Origin: Gnetum montanum
Lineage: Eukaryota > Streptophyta > Gnetopsida > Gnetales > Gnetaceae
NCBI GenBank assembly: GCA_015680685.1
Contig: MNCI01009612.1
Coordinates: forward strand, 1,452 to 65,451
Length of the DNA: 64,000 bases
Direction of reading: 5' to 3'
A program made the translations under genes and the position numbers. Shown here in pieces: positions 1-13,337 of the stretch. Position 1 is the first letter of the stretch. Each line of letters starts with the position of its first letter. The notes below the pieces were generated by a model that was not told the DNA's origin, did not search any database, and saw nothing but the letters and a program-made list of their open reading frames with translations.

Positions 1-29
1 TGAGTGTAGGGGTACCTCGCCACTCATCA
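1..29 (+). repeat. terminal 29 bp of an Athila-like LTR
   Basis: The first 29 bases are the exact reverse complement of the first 29 bases of the LTR at 13,447. They end in CTCATCA, the retroelement-sense LTR terminus. No primer binding site follows base 29, so this is the end of a 3' LTR or a solo LTR of an element coded on the plus strand. The rest lies outside the window. Confidence 0.8.
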
Positions 30-1232
30 TTTATGTTCTATCATGGAGTCTAATGTTAAGTTATTTTGATTCTTTATCATTTCCCAAATTATCTCTATAT
101 CAATGTTTTCAATCCCTTTAGTTACTTAGCATCACTTTGAGTGTTATTGCTTACACTCTTAAGGCCATAATCTTTTCCATAGGTCTAATGCACAATCCAC
201 CATGAATTGTTTAGAAGCTAATTGTGTACTACTTCTAGATGAATGTTTTAAAATCTTTTTTTATATTCCTAATTGGTTTTATGATTGTTGAGGCATATCC
301 CATTTTGATTCTACTCTCAACACTTGGTGACTTTTAGCTTCAAAGTGGTGCTAAGTAGTTCTCTTAAGAGCAATGTTGTCACACTAGATCCATTGTAATT
401 CTTATAATTTTAACAACTTTAAATAAGACCCTATAATTATAAAACCTAGATGGAATGACGAAGGATTAAGGATGGGTGGAAGAGATATGGCATTAAGGGG
501 ACTTGTTGATCCCTGAAAATATTGTCTTGGAACTAAATGTTTAAAGAAATAATTACATTAACTATAGATAATAATGATAGAGTGGAGGAGAGAGGGAGTT
601 GGGGGTTGGGGGGAGGGGTGAGAGGCAAAGGTAGGTAAACCATACAACAAAATTACTTGGTAAGTTATTAGAAGGGCATGTGATCCATGTTCAAAAGTAC
701 TACTATTAGGATTACTCATTGATTAATTAATAAAGTTAGTTGATCTTGATATGTCACTACAAAGGCATGAGACCCATGTTTTAAGGTACTTATTTGGTGG
801 AACTAGCATTGGGCATATGACTATCACGACATGTGATCCATGTCTAACTAATGACCCAAAATTAACATATTCTAATTAATTAGGGCTTTATACCCTTATA
901 AAAAACTAATAATAAGCAAAGATAATTCAAAATATATCACATGTTTGATCCTAAGAAGACATTATAAAAAAATATATGGAAAGAAAAAACTTTCCAATTT
1001 TAGGACTATTTACTCATGTGTACAACCTTGAAATTAATACTTTGAAAAAATACGTGGAAGAAATTAATTATTTGTAGAGATTAAGGTGAAAAAATTTAAA
1101 AAGGAAATTTTTTTAAATTTTTTAAATTAACCAATGAAAAATTCATTTCTTTTCAAGTTTGATGAAGTGAAAACTCAAGAGGATGCTTGTAAAAGAGGGT
1201 TAGTTTTGATCCTTTTCCAATCTCAAAGGAGA
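30..1232. other. AT-rich stretch without a recognised gene
   Basis: No coding signal or known element was recognised. The only local oddity is a G-rich, purine-biased run at about 575-630. Confidence 0.5.
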
Positions 1233-2030
1233 GGTTTTTTAGGATTGGTTATAAGGATGAACATATGAAAAACCATCTCCAAAACCATTAGGCATTTTCT
1301 TTTACAAAGTGCTACTGTTTTACTTCTTTTCATATAATCTGGTTTTAGGACCATCATCCTTGCAACTCTCAACTATTTGTTTTACTACCTTAAAAGCATA
1401 AGCACTAACACCATGGCAAGTGTTAGACAATAAGTTAGCTTGCTATATGTTCCACAAAATACATTTTAGATAAAAGTTTTTTTCCTTTGTTTTCAATATA
1501 GAAGCTTCACATAAAAAGCCATATATGAATCATGTTAATCATTAATAGAAAAAATGTTATAAGAACCTTGATTTGAAATTCCAAGTCATAAATTCCATTT
1601 TAATAAGCAATGCTAGGTTATGCAATTCTAATTGAACTATATGTCATATAACAAAAAGATGACTGAAAAGGTTAAACATGAGGCACACACAATGACCATT
1701 ATGTTTTGTTTGAATAGGTCATGGAAAGACCATAAAAAGGTTTATGGATAAGGTTATCTTGTGATCTTTTGTTATTTTAGCAGTTTTGTTTCTTTTAGAT
1801 GGTTAGGATGGATGCATAATTTCAAATCTATAACAACAACCCACGTGGATTTAGGAGAAAGGCAAGTGCATGTGGGAACCTATGGAATGAAGCATTTTCC
1901 CAATGGTCGGCTCAAATGTGCAATACTAGTAGTGGTGCTTTTTTTGTTGTTCATTGATACGTGGCATCATTTTGTGGTTACAATTCTTGCACGTTTTCTT
2001 GTGCTCAAGCATTTAAGAGACCACACAATC

Positions 2031-2112
2031 TTCACTATCATAGCCACTCATATCGCATCATTTCTCTATGCTTCACTATCATAGCCAATCATATCGCATC
2101 TTTTCTCTACGC
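2031..2112. repeat. 41-bp tandem duplication
   Basis: Two adjacent 41-bp units start at 2,031 and 2,072, each beginning TTCACTATCATAGCCA, with a few mismatches. They lie inside the extra DNA of upstream copy 1. Confidence 0.85.
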
Positions 2113-2249
2113 TTCAAAGTTCTCTAACAACTTTTAAGTGCTCGCATTAGTAAGCATATGATTTTTCTAGGCATCAACAATTCAATTGCTCCAAGTATCT
2201 CTGTTTGTGCAAGAGCTATCTAAGGGTTTGTCTATAATATAGAAAAGAT

Positions 2250-2447
2250 GGGTTGTTTTACAGTTTGGTGTTCAATGATAACACAACAATAGTATTACTT
2301 ACTTTTAGTATAGGTGGGTTATTTTACAATATGGTGTTCAATGATAACATGAGAGTAGTATTACTTACTTTTAGTATAGGTGGGTTGTTTTACAATCTCG
2401 CAGTCAATGATAACATGACAACATTATTACTTAATTTTAGTATTGCT
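2250..2447. repeat. 66-bp tandem repeat, three copies
   Basis: Three units begin at 2,250, 2,316 and 2,382, with exactly 66-bp spacing; the third is the most diverged. 66 is a multiple of three, so the plus-strand frame 2,253-2,516 stays open and encodes 22-residue repeats (core FNDN...LLTFSIGGLFYN). No protein family is recognised and the open frame is probably a by-product of the period. Confidence 0.85.
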
Positions 2448-3654
2448 ATCTTTGTATTTACACTATTTCTAGTAGAAGGATGGGGGTGCGGGCCACCCTT
2501 TTCTAATATGAGGTAGAGGGATCAATGGTCTCTCCTGCACTAGCTCCTTCCTTCATTGTTCACATTCAAGGTTTTCTATTCCTAATCTAAACATTCCTAG
2601 TTTCTTTGGTTAGTAATCGACATTTTTTTGTAGGCTCATCTCCTTCAAGAGGAGGGTTGGTGGTAGTGGAGGGACTGTAGTCATTCAAGCAAGTGGATTT
2701 CTTTACACATTGGGAGTTAACGCTATGCCACTGAGGTGTAACATAGCTATTTCTAAATCTATAGGTGTAACATAGCTATTCCTAAATTTATTCTTACTAC
2801 TACTTCTAGATGGGGTTTCGATGTAACTCTTTTATTTTCCAAAATGATTTTCTTCTTTTTGCTAGATCATCTATGCTCTCTAGCTTTTTTGACAGTCTCA
2901 AGAGATAGATTTGTTGTAAAGAAGATTGCAGTGGTCAACTACTCTGCTCATTTATATTGCTAGCTAAAATTCAGCCACCAGCCACAGCATTCTGCAACAT
3001 GCACCCACCATGGTGCTCATTGGTAAAGTTGTTTCATATTGATTGGTAAAATTAATCTTGCAAATCTTCCATTTGCTAAAACAACACTAATGTGAATATG
3101 CTCTTGTAGAAGCTAGTTCTACATGCTAATATGGCATGAAGAACTTGTGCAAATAAAAGTTTTACTATGAAAGAAAAGATAGAAAGCTCCAACACATTTG
3201 GACCCAAGCTCTACAACAAAGCATAACCTACAACCAAGCTCAAAACATACTATATTTCTCTTATGTAAGTTGAGTTATCTAAAGAGAGCAAAAATAAATT
3301 TGAATGTTGGCCATTATTCTATGCTCAATTGAGAGAATTGCATCCTAGAACCAAAAGAAAGAGATTAGTGTTTACTTATTCTATGTTGGATTGAGAGGAT
3401 TGTATTCTAGTATTGAAAGAAAGAGATTAGTGTTTTCTATGCTATTTTGTTTGTTGCTTATTTCTTTTTTGTCTATCTTGGTTTATTCCTTCTTTCTTGT
3501 GCATAATTAATTTCATTGTGAGTTTAACTATAATGAAATCTAGGTTACGGTTTTCTAGTGGTGAAGAATGTATTTAGAGAGTGTTTACCTTTCTATTAAA
3601 TTTTTTAGGCCACAGTTAGAGTGTATTTAGAATTGGTTTTAATCTATGATTAGA

Positions 3655-4765
3655 ATGCATTTAGGATTGGTTGCAAGGATGAAAACTTAAAAATTAATTT
3701 CTAAAATTATTAAATCTTTTCTTTTATGTTGTGTTAAAGTTTCACCTCTCTTCTTTTATTCTTTTAATCTAATTTGGTTTTAGGACTAGCATCCTTGCAA
3801 CTCTAACTATTTGTTTTACTACCTTAAAAGCACAAGCCCTACCACCATGCAAAGGGTTAGATAATAACTTAGCTTGCTATATGTCCCATGAAAACACATT
3901 TTAGATTAGGATTATTGTTTTTGTTTTCACTCTAAATGTTTCACATAAAAAGTCATGCATAATGCATGAATCATGTCAATCACGAAGGAAACAATGAAGT
4001 GTTAGCTTAGTTGCAAGACTCTTAATTTAAAAACTCTAAGTTATAGATTCAATTATGGTGAACAATGCTAACTTATAAAGTTCTAATTAGACTATATATA
4101 TTAGGATGTACTTGTATTACAATTATTTAAATTATTTAAGAATTAGAACATCACCACCATAGCAACCCACCATCTTGTAAGTAACTTTAAAGTTTAATAC
4201 CTTGTTCGTAACATAAGTTTTGAATAGAAAAATGCACACTCGATGACCATTATGTTTGATAACGTGATGAAAAGACTATAAAAAGGTTGATAAATAAGGT
4301 TGTCCTTTGGTCTTTTCTTCTTTTGGCAGCAGATTTTGTTTTCTTTTCCTGTCTGCGATGAAGGCCAAGGTTTGGTGGGGACGCATAATTTTAAATCTCA
4401 CAACCACACACGCGGGTTTACTTTGGAGGCTTGTATACGTTGGAATCCTACTGAACGAATTTCTTTACTGCTTGGGGGCTTAAATGTGTGATAATGGTGC
4501 TCATGTGTGATAATGGTGCTCTGTTGTACACTGATACGTGGCATAGATCTGTGGTTACAGTTCTTGCACGCTTTCTTGTAGTTAACAATTTTCCACAAAC
4601 AAGGTTTAAGAAATTTGTTCTTTATTGTTGCTCGCTAAAATTTAAAGACTACATTCACCACGGGGCCGCCCCGACGCTATTTGCTAAAGCTGGTTCATAC
4701 TGATGAATAAAATTAATCGGGAAAACTTTTATTTTCTGAAAAAATGTTAGTGTGATACCCAGCCC
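3655..4765. repeat. upstream-region duplication, copy 2
   Basis: This is the direct counterpart of 1,233-3,115 and sits about 330 bp upstream of SABATH pseudogene 1. It contains a small tandem repeat (TGTGTGATAATGGTGCTC, near 4,485-4,520). Base composition becomes more mixed from here into the pseudogene, unlike the surrounding AT-rich repeats. Confidence 0.65.
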
Positions 4766-5007
4766 TTGTTTTTTCATTTGGCTGTGTTTTTGTGTGCAGT
4801 ATTCTTTTGGCAGAAACTTTGCATTAAGATCCACGGGCTCATGTTAATGACTATATATACTGTGGGTGAGGACTGGAATCTTTGCTGGCATCTCGTCATA
4901 CAGCGCATCATCGTTGCTAGCATGTTTGCTTACGTAATCTTTGCATCTCATCATACAATGCATCATCAAGTAGGTGGCATTGTATCATCAAGTAGGTGGC
5001 CATGGCC

Positions 5008-5014
5008 TATAAAT
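5008..5014 (+). promoter_or_regulatory. TATA box of SABATH pseudogene 1
   Basis: TATAAAT lies 78 bp upstream of the ATG at 5,092, a normal plant spacing. Just upstream, the motif ATCATCAAGTAGGTGGC occurs twice, ending at 5,000. The gene is decayed, so activity is doubtful. Confidence 0.5.
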
Positions 5015-5091
5015 TCGTGATGTGTGTACCATGTTTCTCAAGTAGAGCTTTAATTTAAGTTTCATTTCCAAGTATATCCAGCCAAGTAGTA

Positions 5092-7285
5092 ATGGCTCCG
5101 GCAGTTAAACACATCAATGACGGTCATGGCCAGCTTTGCTCAGTTCTGGCCATGAAGGGGAGCCGTGATGAATCCTGCTATGCTTCCAATTCCCTTTTTC
5201 AGGTCTGCCTTTTCATTCTTGTAATATTTGTTTCAAGGCGTTTCACTGAAGAGATTTATTTATTTATTTTTGTCAAATAGCCAAATAGCATGAAGCATCT
5301 TTTCTTGCCGTTTAAGAGACAGTCATATTATTTGTAATGAGTCCATTTTTTTGCTCAAGGCTATGCGCCGGAGATTTGCGATTCAGATAAATTTTCACGA
5401 ACTGTTGGCCTTGGATTCCGGAGCGCGTACGGCAGCACATTAAATCCGCAATTCATAATTTCCAATAAAATTATCTGGATCTGTACATATACATTGAAAT
5501 GGTCGCCTTGCCTTGCCTCATATTATTATTGCCTTGTTCTCGATGTCTGCATTGTGCATTAAAATCATACATGTGTTCTCCTGCTTTGAATCTTCCCAGA
5601 AACTTCATTTCATTGTTAAGTGACCAACTAGCAATCAAGATTCATGGCATCGGCATGACACAACACAGACTACAGACAGGGAGTACGAATGAATAAACAA
5701 ACACAGGAAATCACAAAAGGGCTACTTTGCTAACCGAAGGTCGAAGGGCCAAGTTTGGGTCATACGGAAATCAAGTTTGGAACGGAGCCTTCGAAGTAAA
5801 CATTGCATTTGCATGGATTGGCCTTTGGGACCGTCAAAGGTTCCGCCATGACTCATGCATTCACATGTGTTTATTGGTCATTGCTGGTTCTTGCTCTTTT
5901 TCTTGTATCCCAGCTGCAAAAAGACAACAAAACAGGGTCATCGTCATGGGTCATGAGTCATGAACACAATGACAAATGGATGCTTGTTCAACTTTCTAGT
6001 AAAATCTGTTTGCTTATGGGCCAACCAAGCCCACCAGTACATGGCCAATGGCCATATGCAAGCTCATGGGGCTCTGTTTTTACTTTCCCCATCATCATCA
6101 TGAGTAGTGCCAATTCCCCCTTGTTTGAAAGGTTTTCAATTCCGCCTTGTGCCTAGTTCAGATAAGCTGTATCTTCTTATAACGTGGTTGTCTTCAACAT
6201 GGCCCTATATCTTCTTGGCGACTGTTTCAGCTCAGATCCATCCATTTCATTCATTCATCTATCGCTTTGCAGTGGCTCTCGGCGGTGATTAAACTCTCCT
6301 TTGTTTTGATTCGTTTTCTTTTTACTGTTTCCATCTGGACTCATCTGAGCAGCGCCTTTGTTTTATTCTCGTACACACTATACAAGCTGGTGCCATTTCA
6401 CATGATCTACATGATCAACAGATCAATCCCAATTAAGACTTAAATAATCAAATATTCACATGCGTATTTATGTCTGATTGATTTGCAGGCTCCAGAGGAG
6501 GTTCTGGATAGGAATTCCAAAGCATGGAATGCAGGACACATATATATATATCCAATAATAATAAACATGTGGCCCAAGCTTATCTGAAGCAGTTCTCCCA
6601 TGATTTGAAATTATATCTAAGTTGCCCTGCTGAAGAAATGGTCCAAGGTGGAGGCCTTTTCAATGCTATGCTTGGCCGCCATTCTGCCCAACCTACTAAC
6701 CAGGATGGCCTTCTAGATTTCATACATCACATGAAAGTTGTGGTTAAGGAGATGCTTGAAGAAGTACGATCTATAGTTCATTCCTTGTAAATATCTCATT
6801 GAACATAAAAATAGAATGTTAAGACTAGTAACCGGACCTTCTATCATTGCTTTCAGTTTCTTGTCATGATCAAGTTAACTAGGATTTGGTAAAGGTATGA
6901 CAGTTTTTAATGAAATGAAATTAATTTTGTGTGTACAGGGTTTAATTGAGAAGAGGATCTTGGACGAATTTAATGTACCAGAATTTGCTCCAGCAGTGGA
7001 GGAAGTGGAGGGTATCATTGATGCAGAGAAGGCTTTTGAGAAGAAAGAAGTGAGACTTTTGAAAGGATTTTCTCTTCAAAATATAACAGAAGTGAAAAAG
7101 GGTGAGGAAATGGCTTTTGGAATTTCAGAGGAGCTCATATACAGATCTTTGTTTGAGAAATGGAAAGGGAAAGGATAGAAGAGCTGTTTAGTAGGATTAG
7201 AAAAAGGGCTTCTGAATGTCTACAAGAATTCCTGCAAAACACTATTGATGTGGTGATTGCATCTCTGGTTTGCAGAGCAGATTAA
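5092..7285 (+). pseudogene. SABATH carboxyl methyltransferase pseudogene 1
   Basis: SABATH enzymes methylate carboxyl groups of small acids such as salicylate or jasmonate, using SAM. Exon 1 (5,092-5,202, 37 codons) ends LAMKGSRDESCYASNSLFQ at CAG|GT, matching the family N-terminus (MxGGxGexSYxxNSxxQ). A second exon (6,489-6,763, after TTTGCAG, before GTACG) begins APEEVLDRNSKAWN, a SABATH hallmark. A third (6,939-7,285, after TACAG) reads GLIEKRILDEFNVPEFAP and continues with the usual C-terminal pattern. The exon holding the SAM-binding motif (xDLGCxxG) is absent between 5,203 and 6,488. An AT-dinucleotide run near 6,540-6,552 shifts frame inside exon two, and a second shift near 7,150-7,170 puts the last helix (EELFSRIRKRASE) in another frame. 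It is not functional. The substrate cannot be inferred. Confidence 0.85.
5345..6215. repeat. intron-segment duplication, copy 1
   Basis: Intronic DNA of SABATH pseudogene 1 is repeated in the same orientation downstream of its last exon. Matching blocks are 5,370-5,510 with 7,785-7,910, 5,580-5,780 with 8,040-8,240, and 6,145-6,205 with 8,370-8,432. This points to an unequal exchange or a second, mostly deleted gene copy. Confidence 0.7.
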
Positions 7286-7670
7286 AAGCCACACTTGTCA
7301 AGCAGTGAACCCAACCATTTGTCTCAAGAATGCATAATTTAGTATTTAGTATTTGAAATTTGGAATGAGTTGCATGTATTAGGTTTAAACTAGTTTCTAA
7401 TTAAAATTTCAATTAGCAAGGTCCTCTTTGAAGGTTTGTGATAGATGTCTAATTCTTTAAATAATATTTAGTTTGCAGATGGAACGAAAGATCCTGAGCG
7501 AAACCTAAAATTTGCAATTTGTAATTTTGCATGGCAAGATAATTGTCAAATGTGTTCATGACTGAGTGCCTCACCAATACAAGTACATGATATAAATGTG
7601 AAATAAGAATCCTTGTTCTTACTTATGATTGATAAAAAAAAAGGACATTGATAATCAGCCAAAATACTTT

Positions 7671-7720
7671 GCCTTCACGGGTTAAAACTTAGTTAGCCTT
7701 CACGGGTTAAAACTTAGTTA
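7671..7720. repeat. 25-bp perfect tandem duplication
   Basis: Two identical adjacent units start GCCTTCACGGGTTAAAACTT, at 7,671 and 7,696. Perfect identity in otherwise decayed DNA suggests a recent slip. Confidence 0.9.
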
Positions 7721-7744
7721 GAACAGTTTTACATGTGTAGATGG

Positions 7745-8435
7745 TACTTAATATGGTTATAGCCTCTGCATCCTAGATTTGCAATTCTCAATAAATTTTC
7801 ATGAACTATTCGGGTTGGATTTGGAAGCATGTATTGAATCCGTAATGGGCATGTATTTCATAATTTCCAATGAAATTTTGTCTGGATTTATACATATACA
7901 TTGAATGGTCACTGTACTTTGCCATTGTTACCTGCCTTTCCTAAATTTAGCCATTTATGTTGAATTGGTTCTTTCCTTCTAGTTTCTTCCCTTTTTTCTC
8001 AATGTATGCATTGTGCATTAAAATCTTACCTATCTTCTCCTCTTCTAAATCTTACCAGAAACTTCATTTCATTGTTAAGCGTCAAGTAAGCAATCAACAT
8101 TCACAACATTGGCATGACACATAGACCACAGAAAACAAGGGAGCACAAATGAATAAACCAAGACACGGAAATCAGGAAGGGGCTACTTTGGTAATTGAAG
8201 GTGCAAGGACCATGTTTGGGTCATACGGAGAGGGGACCGGGCATGGGAGGAAAACATTGCATTTCCCCTTCATCATGACACTGTTTTTACTTTTCCCCTT
8301 CATCATGACTAATGCCAATTCCCCGCATGGGAAAGGTTTTGGATCATTGTAGGTGAGGTGAGTTACTGGGCTGTGCCTATTTAAGTTAACTTGTTTCTTC
8401 TTATAATGTGGTCATCTTCAACATAGGCCCTATGG
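7745..8435. repeat. intron-segment duplication, copy 2
   Basis: This is the direct copy of 5,345-6,215, lying 3' of SABATH pseudogene 1. Its internal part is shorter than copy 1. No SABATH exon was seen within it. Confidence 0.7.
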
Positions 8436-9469
8436 TGCTACTCACAGGTCATCCTTGAACAAAAGTATTAGCACCTGGGATTTGTTATAAATTTCATTGA
8501 GGCTTGAGGTTTAATTTCATTCCTGGAAAGATTGGATTGAGTAACAAAAGGGTTTCATGTTATTGCCGTGATTTTGGTTGTTGCAGAAATTATATGTTTG
8601 GCTGGATTATGGCTCTTAGTAAGAACATGGATTCGATGCCCTCATACCTTTACAAATTTTCTTGCTTAGTTTAATGGTGATATTGCAATATTCTGTGCAA
8701 TTTTTAAGCATTAACAATATTTTGAATTTAGGTTGTACTTGTTCTATATTCTGCAATGTTTTCTTATGATATATGAGATGTAATTTTTTAAAAAAATTAA
8801 TATATTTAAATTTTCTCTATCAGTTACCGCTACAAACTGGTCTCCGCTTTTTCTTAAGGCACATGTACCTAAACACATTTACAATCCTTGATTCCTCACT
8901 TCCACAAATTAGATTCTTTTGATGCATAGGTTATAGCAAAAGTTTCTTTCTTTACTCTGAATCCTACTGTTGGCAGGCAGGGGTAGGACCTAGAAATATA
9001 TGTTTAAATATTATAAAAAATAAATTTGGTCACCTCTGAAGTGAGAAGAATAGTGGTATGTATTTGAAATCACAAAGGGTTACAAGTTTTACATTTTAAA
9101 TTTTGCTTCTCTTGAAAACAGTTAAGAATTTTTTCACAATTTCTTTGTCAGTGCATGCATGCTTACATGTTATGTCCATGTGCTGGCAGGAGCATTAAAG
9201 ACATAGTAAGGAAGTTTTCATGCTCTTTGAGATTAGAGTTTCCACTTATTCTAGTTCCCACTTATTCTAGTTCTAGATAAGTAATTTGAATTAAATCAAT
9301 AAAGGCAGCAGGTAGATGTGGTAATATGCAAGTAGGTAGGTGGAAGAATGACTTGGAAATTCAAACAAGCATAAGGTAATTTTAAATATGTTTCTATTTA
9401 TGAAGAGTCTAAATAGGCCTGCTCAAAATAATTTTGATGTCTTCCTATGTAAGATGAATCAAATAGATT
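8436..9469. other. AT-rich stretch without a recognised gene
   Basis: No gene or element was recognised. A short direct repeat (CCACTTATTCTAGTT, twice) sits at about 9,241-9,275. Confidence 0.5.
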
Positions 9470-12400
9470 AATCTTTGTTACTAAAATTTTAGGTATTAAT
9501 TTAGAATAAATATTAATCCAAATAAATTTTATAAGAACCCAATATTGTAAAATAAGAGTGGTTAAAATGAACATAATTCTAAAAGAATTATAAAAATATC
9601 AACCAAACTAATAATTAAAAATTAAAATACAGAAGGATCATTTGAATTTATAGTAATTTCAACATATACACACAAAACACAATATCAAGTTTTAATATAT
9701 TTAAAATTTCTAAGTACATTTAATATAATAAGAGTGTGAGGCAAACCAATTCAAGCAAAATATTATTTATAGTAACCAAAATATGTATTAAGTTATACCT
9801 ATTATACACTTGATTTTATAAAGATTTCCTGAAATTTAACATTATGCTAATATATCTATTATAGATTCATGATGCACAACAAAAAGAAGCAAAAGGTGTG
9901 CATTTCTCTTATGCTTGTGGAACTTGTAAAGTAATTAATTATACTACCCATGATTCTCCTATGCTTTCTTTTAGCAGAGAGCAAGGTAAGCTAAGTCTTT
10001 AGAGTAGAAGAAAGTGAAGGATGAATCAGTGAGGATCTTTGCTAAAGAACTTCCTATTAAAATTTATTATATTAATTAAAAAATTTGCTATGCAATATTG
10101 CTTGGTAAAATCAAACTTTTCTAAGTATTCTACAAAGATTAAGATCCTTTTTTCTTAATATTAATCAAATAAAGAAAAATTTATTCTAATTAACACTCTT
10201 GATATTAAGAAGAGTTTTTTTTACTATCCTTAATAAAATTTTTCTTTCAAAATCCTTTCTCATAATCTACTAATATGGATTATCACAACTTTTTCATATT
10301 TAGAAAACCAAATTTCTCATGTTATTTAGTTATAAAATTTTTTCAATCATTCTTGTAGAATAACTCTTTCACAAGATTTTATATGAATGAATTATGTATT
10401 ATCATCTATTTTAGAATTATTAATTTGAAAATCATTCAATTATCTCTATAAGTAGTATCTTTATTTTTTAAACAAATTAATATTTCTTAAAGGATAATAA
10501 CAAGGGCTAAATAAGTTTACTATGGTAAATAAAAGAAATATTTGAAAATATTCTAATCTTAAAAAATCTATTTAAAGTGCTTTTCAAAAACCTTAATAAG
10601 TATGTTTTGTATCTTTTACAAACGTTTCATTTTTAAGAAACATTTTTTAATAAACCAATTATTATTTCCTTGTACTTACTCTTGTTTAAAAGACTTATTT
10701 GCCTTTGATGATGCTTTACTATGGCAAGCTTATTACCTCATACTATAATCTTAAATGTAGAATTTTACCTTACTTTCAAGTGGCATATTTCTCAACATGC
10801 CCCTTATATTTGAACCTATAATTGGTAGATCATAAATTGCATGCTTTAACCAACCAAGTGAGTAATGTCTCATTAACAAAAAATGATGTTAGAATATATT
10901 CACTTAAGTTAAGATATAATAATTAGTTTCTTAGCTTAAGTGACTAGTAGTTATGAAAGGTTATGATAGTTCATCAAAAATAATAATCCTTTACAAAGTA
11001 TATAGAAACCCAAATTTTCACTTTGTAAGTATATAGAAAAAACATAGGAAATCATTTGAATGAATAAGAAAAGAAGAAATAATAAAACAATAGTTGAAAA
11101 AAAAAACATTCATAAGCCAAAAGTTAGCAAAGGTGGTGATTCATAAAAATAGAAATAAAAAAAAGCTCCAAGATTTGAATCTAATAAATAGCAAAAGATG
11201 AAAGAAGATCTCAACCCTACCAAATGGTACCAAAGGAAGACATAAGTAAAAGAAGTTGAAGTCCTATACATGCCTAGTACCAAAAGACATCCTAGTGCAT
11301 CACAAACTTAAGAAATTTAGCATAGTGATCTGAGTCAAGGTCTCATGATAGAAGTATCCAACAAGGCTATGTAAGGTGAGAAGGATAGGCTAGGTTAAGG
11401 TAGTAGTCCATTAATTATCATATGACAATTAAACCCACTTACTGGTGGATTACTAAGGACCTATTTGGTTTCATGAATCTAGAGATATTGAATCCACCAA
11501 GATGTTAAGTCTAATAATTCATGAATATGAGAAGATTATAGTTGAAATAGTGAAATCTAAATACAATAAAAAAGATAATAGAAATGGTGGTCTTGATATG
11601 AATTTGAATATTCATTTGGGTAAAACTGTATAGAACCAACTAAAACCAAATAAATTTTTAAATATTACCAATGGAATCTATAGGAACAACCTATGAATCA
11701 GGTAATCAAGCATGCTCTAAAGAAGTCCAAAGTGGCCTAGCGCATATAAGATTAAGGATATTAGTTTACCCAAGATCATTATAAGTGTGCCATGAGCCCA
11801 TAATGCAAAGAAGATGTTATAACAAGGTAAAAGTTGTAATACTACTAGAGTAAGAGCAACAACATTGGAACACAAAAGTTCTTATGAATTTAATATAACC
11901 TTATTTGGAGTAGTAGCATATCCAAAGATGATGTTATGATGTAGAATCATAAATAGTACTTATTGTAGACGGTTTGCAATAGCTTATGATAAGCTCTAAT
12001 ATATGAGTTAGAACAATGTAACTATGTTCATTGTACCAAGATTCGCAAATAGTTAGTTAGTGAGACTTATGATACTCATAATTATAGAAAGAATTATAAA
12101 GCATAGTTATCTTAAAGAATAGAGTTATAATCTTACTTTTGTTGGTTCTAGCATGCACTTTGAATACTCATACTCTACTCATTCTACATGCCCATGTTGT
12201 GGGTTACAAATAAGATAAAGAAATGAATTCAACATGCCTAAGCTCTAGGTAATAGAAGGTCATATATACATTTAGAAGTGCAACAAGATAAAGTAAAAGC
12301 ATAAGTGAAAGATCAAATTTATAGAGAAAACAAATTAGCATTTCTAATAGGAACCAAACCCATGTAAAGTATATTTGGATTCTTGTGTCACATAGGATGA

Positions 12401-13337
12401 GATAGGAAATTCTATTATTTTTACTTTAACAAAAATATTTATGGGAAATTGTAATTAAATAATGGCCCAAATCTCTCACGTTGCTTCAATTTCCAACCGA
12501 TTTTTCATAAAAATTGCTTTATCACATCATATACTATTATGTCTCCATCATTCAACTAAAAATATGTGGGCAAAACATGATTATAATTGATGCTTCAACA
12601 ATAAGAGTGGTTGTGTTATAAATTTTTTTAAGTCATCCATATTTCACATTCCATCTATCAATTTTTATCAATTCATCAATTTTGAGTTATCAACATCTCA
12701 TCCATCACATTCATTTGTTTTCCAAAAATCATTAATAGTTTTGAAATTTATTTCATATTTAATTCATCATCACTTTCATCAAAATTGTTTTACCAAATGC
12801 ATTGCAATTTAGTTACAACATTTAGTTTGGAAGATCAATGATCATTGAAGTGGAAACAATTATTTTACGCATAAAACCCAATTTAGTTAGAGCAATTCCT
12901 CATCTTAGGTTGTTAAACATCTTAGGGTGACTTTATTAAATCAAGTCATGTTCAAATATGTTTTTAGAATTTAAAGATATCCAATGTTTTTCAGTGCCAC
13001 TTCCTAATCATGACTTGTGGTTGGCTCATAGTATTCTCAAAATTAAAACAAGAGGTCACCTTTACTTGTGGGCATAAAATTCATCATAAAATATCAACCA
13101 TAACTCATGGTATTATTCCAAGACTCATGGTAAAGAATTTTTCTAAAATTAGATAGTTTTAAGTGATAATTTTCCAAGTTAAATTTAAATAATAAAATTA
13201 ACTCTCATTAAGCTAAAACCTTGTTGGTAGATGGATTTTTTCAAGAGGGTTATAATGAGCCTAAGATTATCTTAAAAGTTGAAATAACAAAGGAGATACG
13301 AGCTTGCAAAGTTAACTTAAAATTTTGATATTTTTTT

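Larger units (their letters stand above)
1233..3115. repeat. upstream-region duplication, copy 1
   Basis: This stretch is a diverged direct copy of 3,655-4,765. Shared blocks include 1,330-1,470 with 3,770-3,900, 1,730-2,010 with 4,270-4,590, and 2,950-3,115 with 4,620-4,760. Copy 1 holds about 0.9 kb (roughly 2,010-2,930) absent from copy 2. Copy 2 leads directly into the SABATH promoter, so copy 1 is probably a duplicated upstream or promoter region whose gene was lost. No coding function is visible. Confidence 0.65.
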
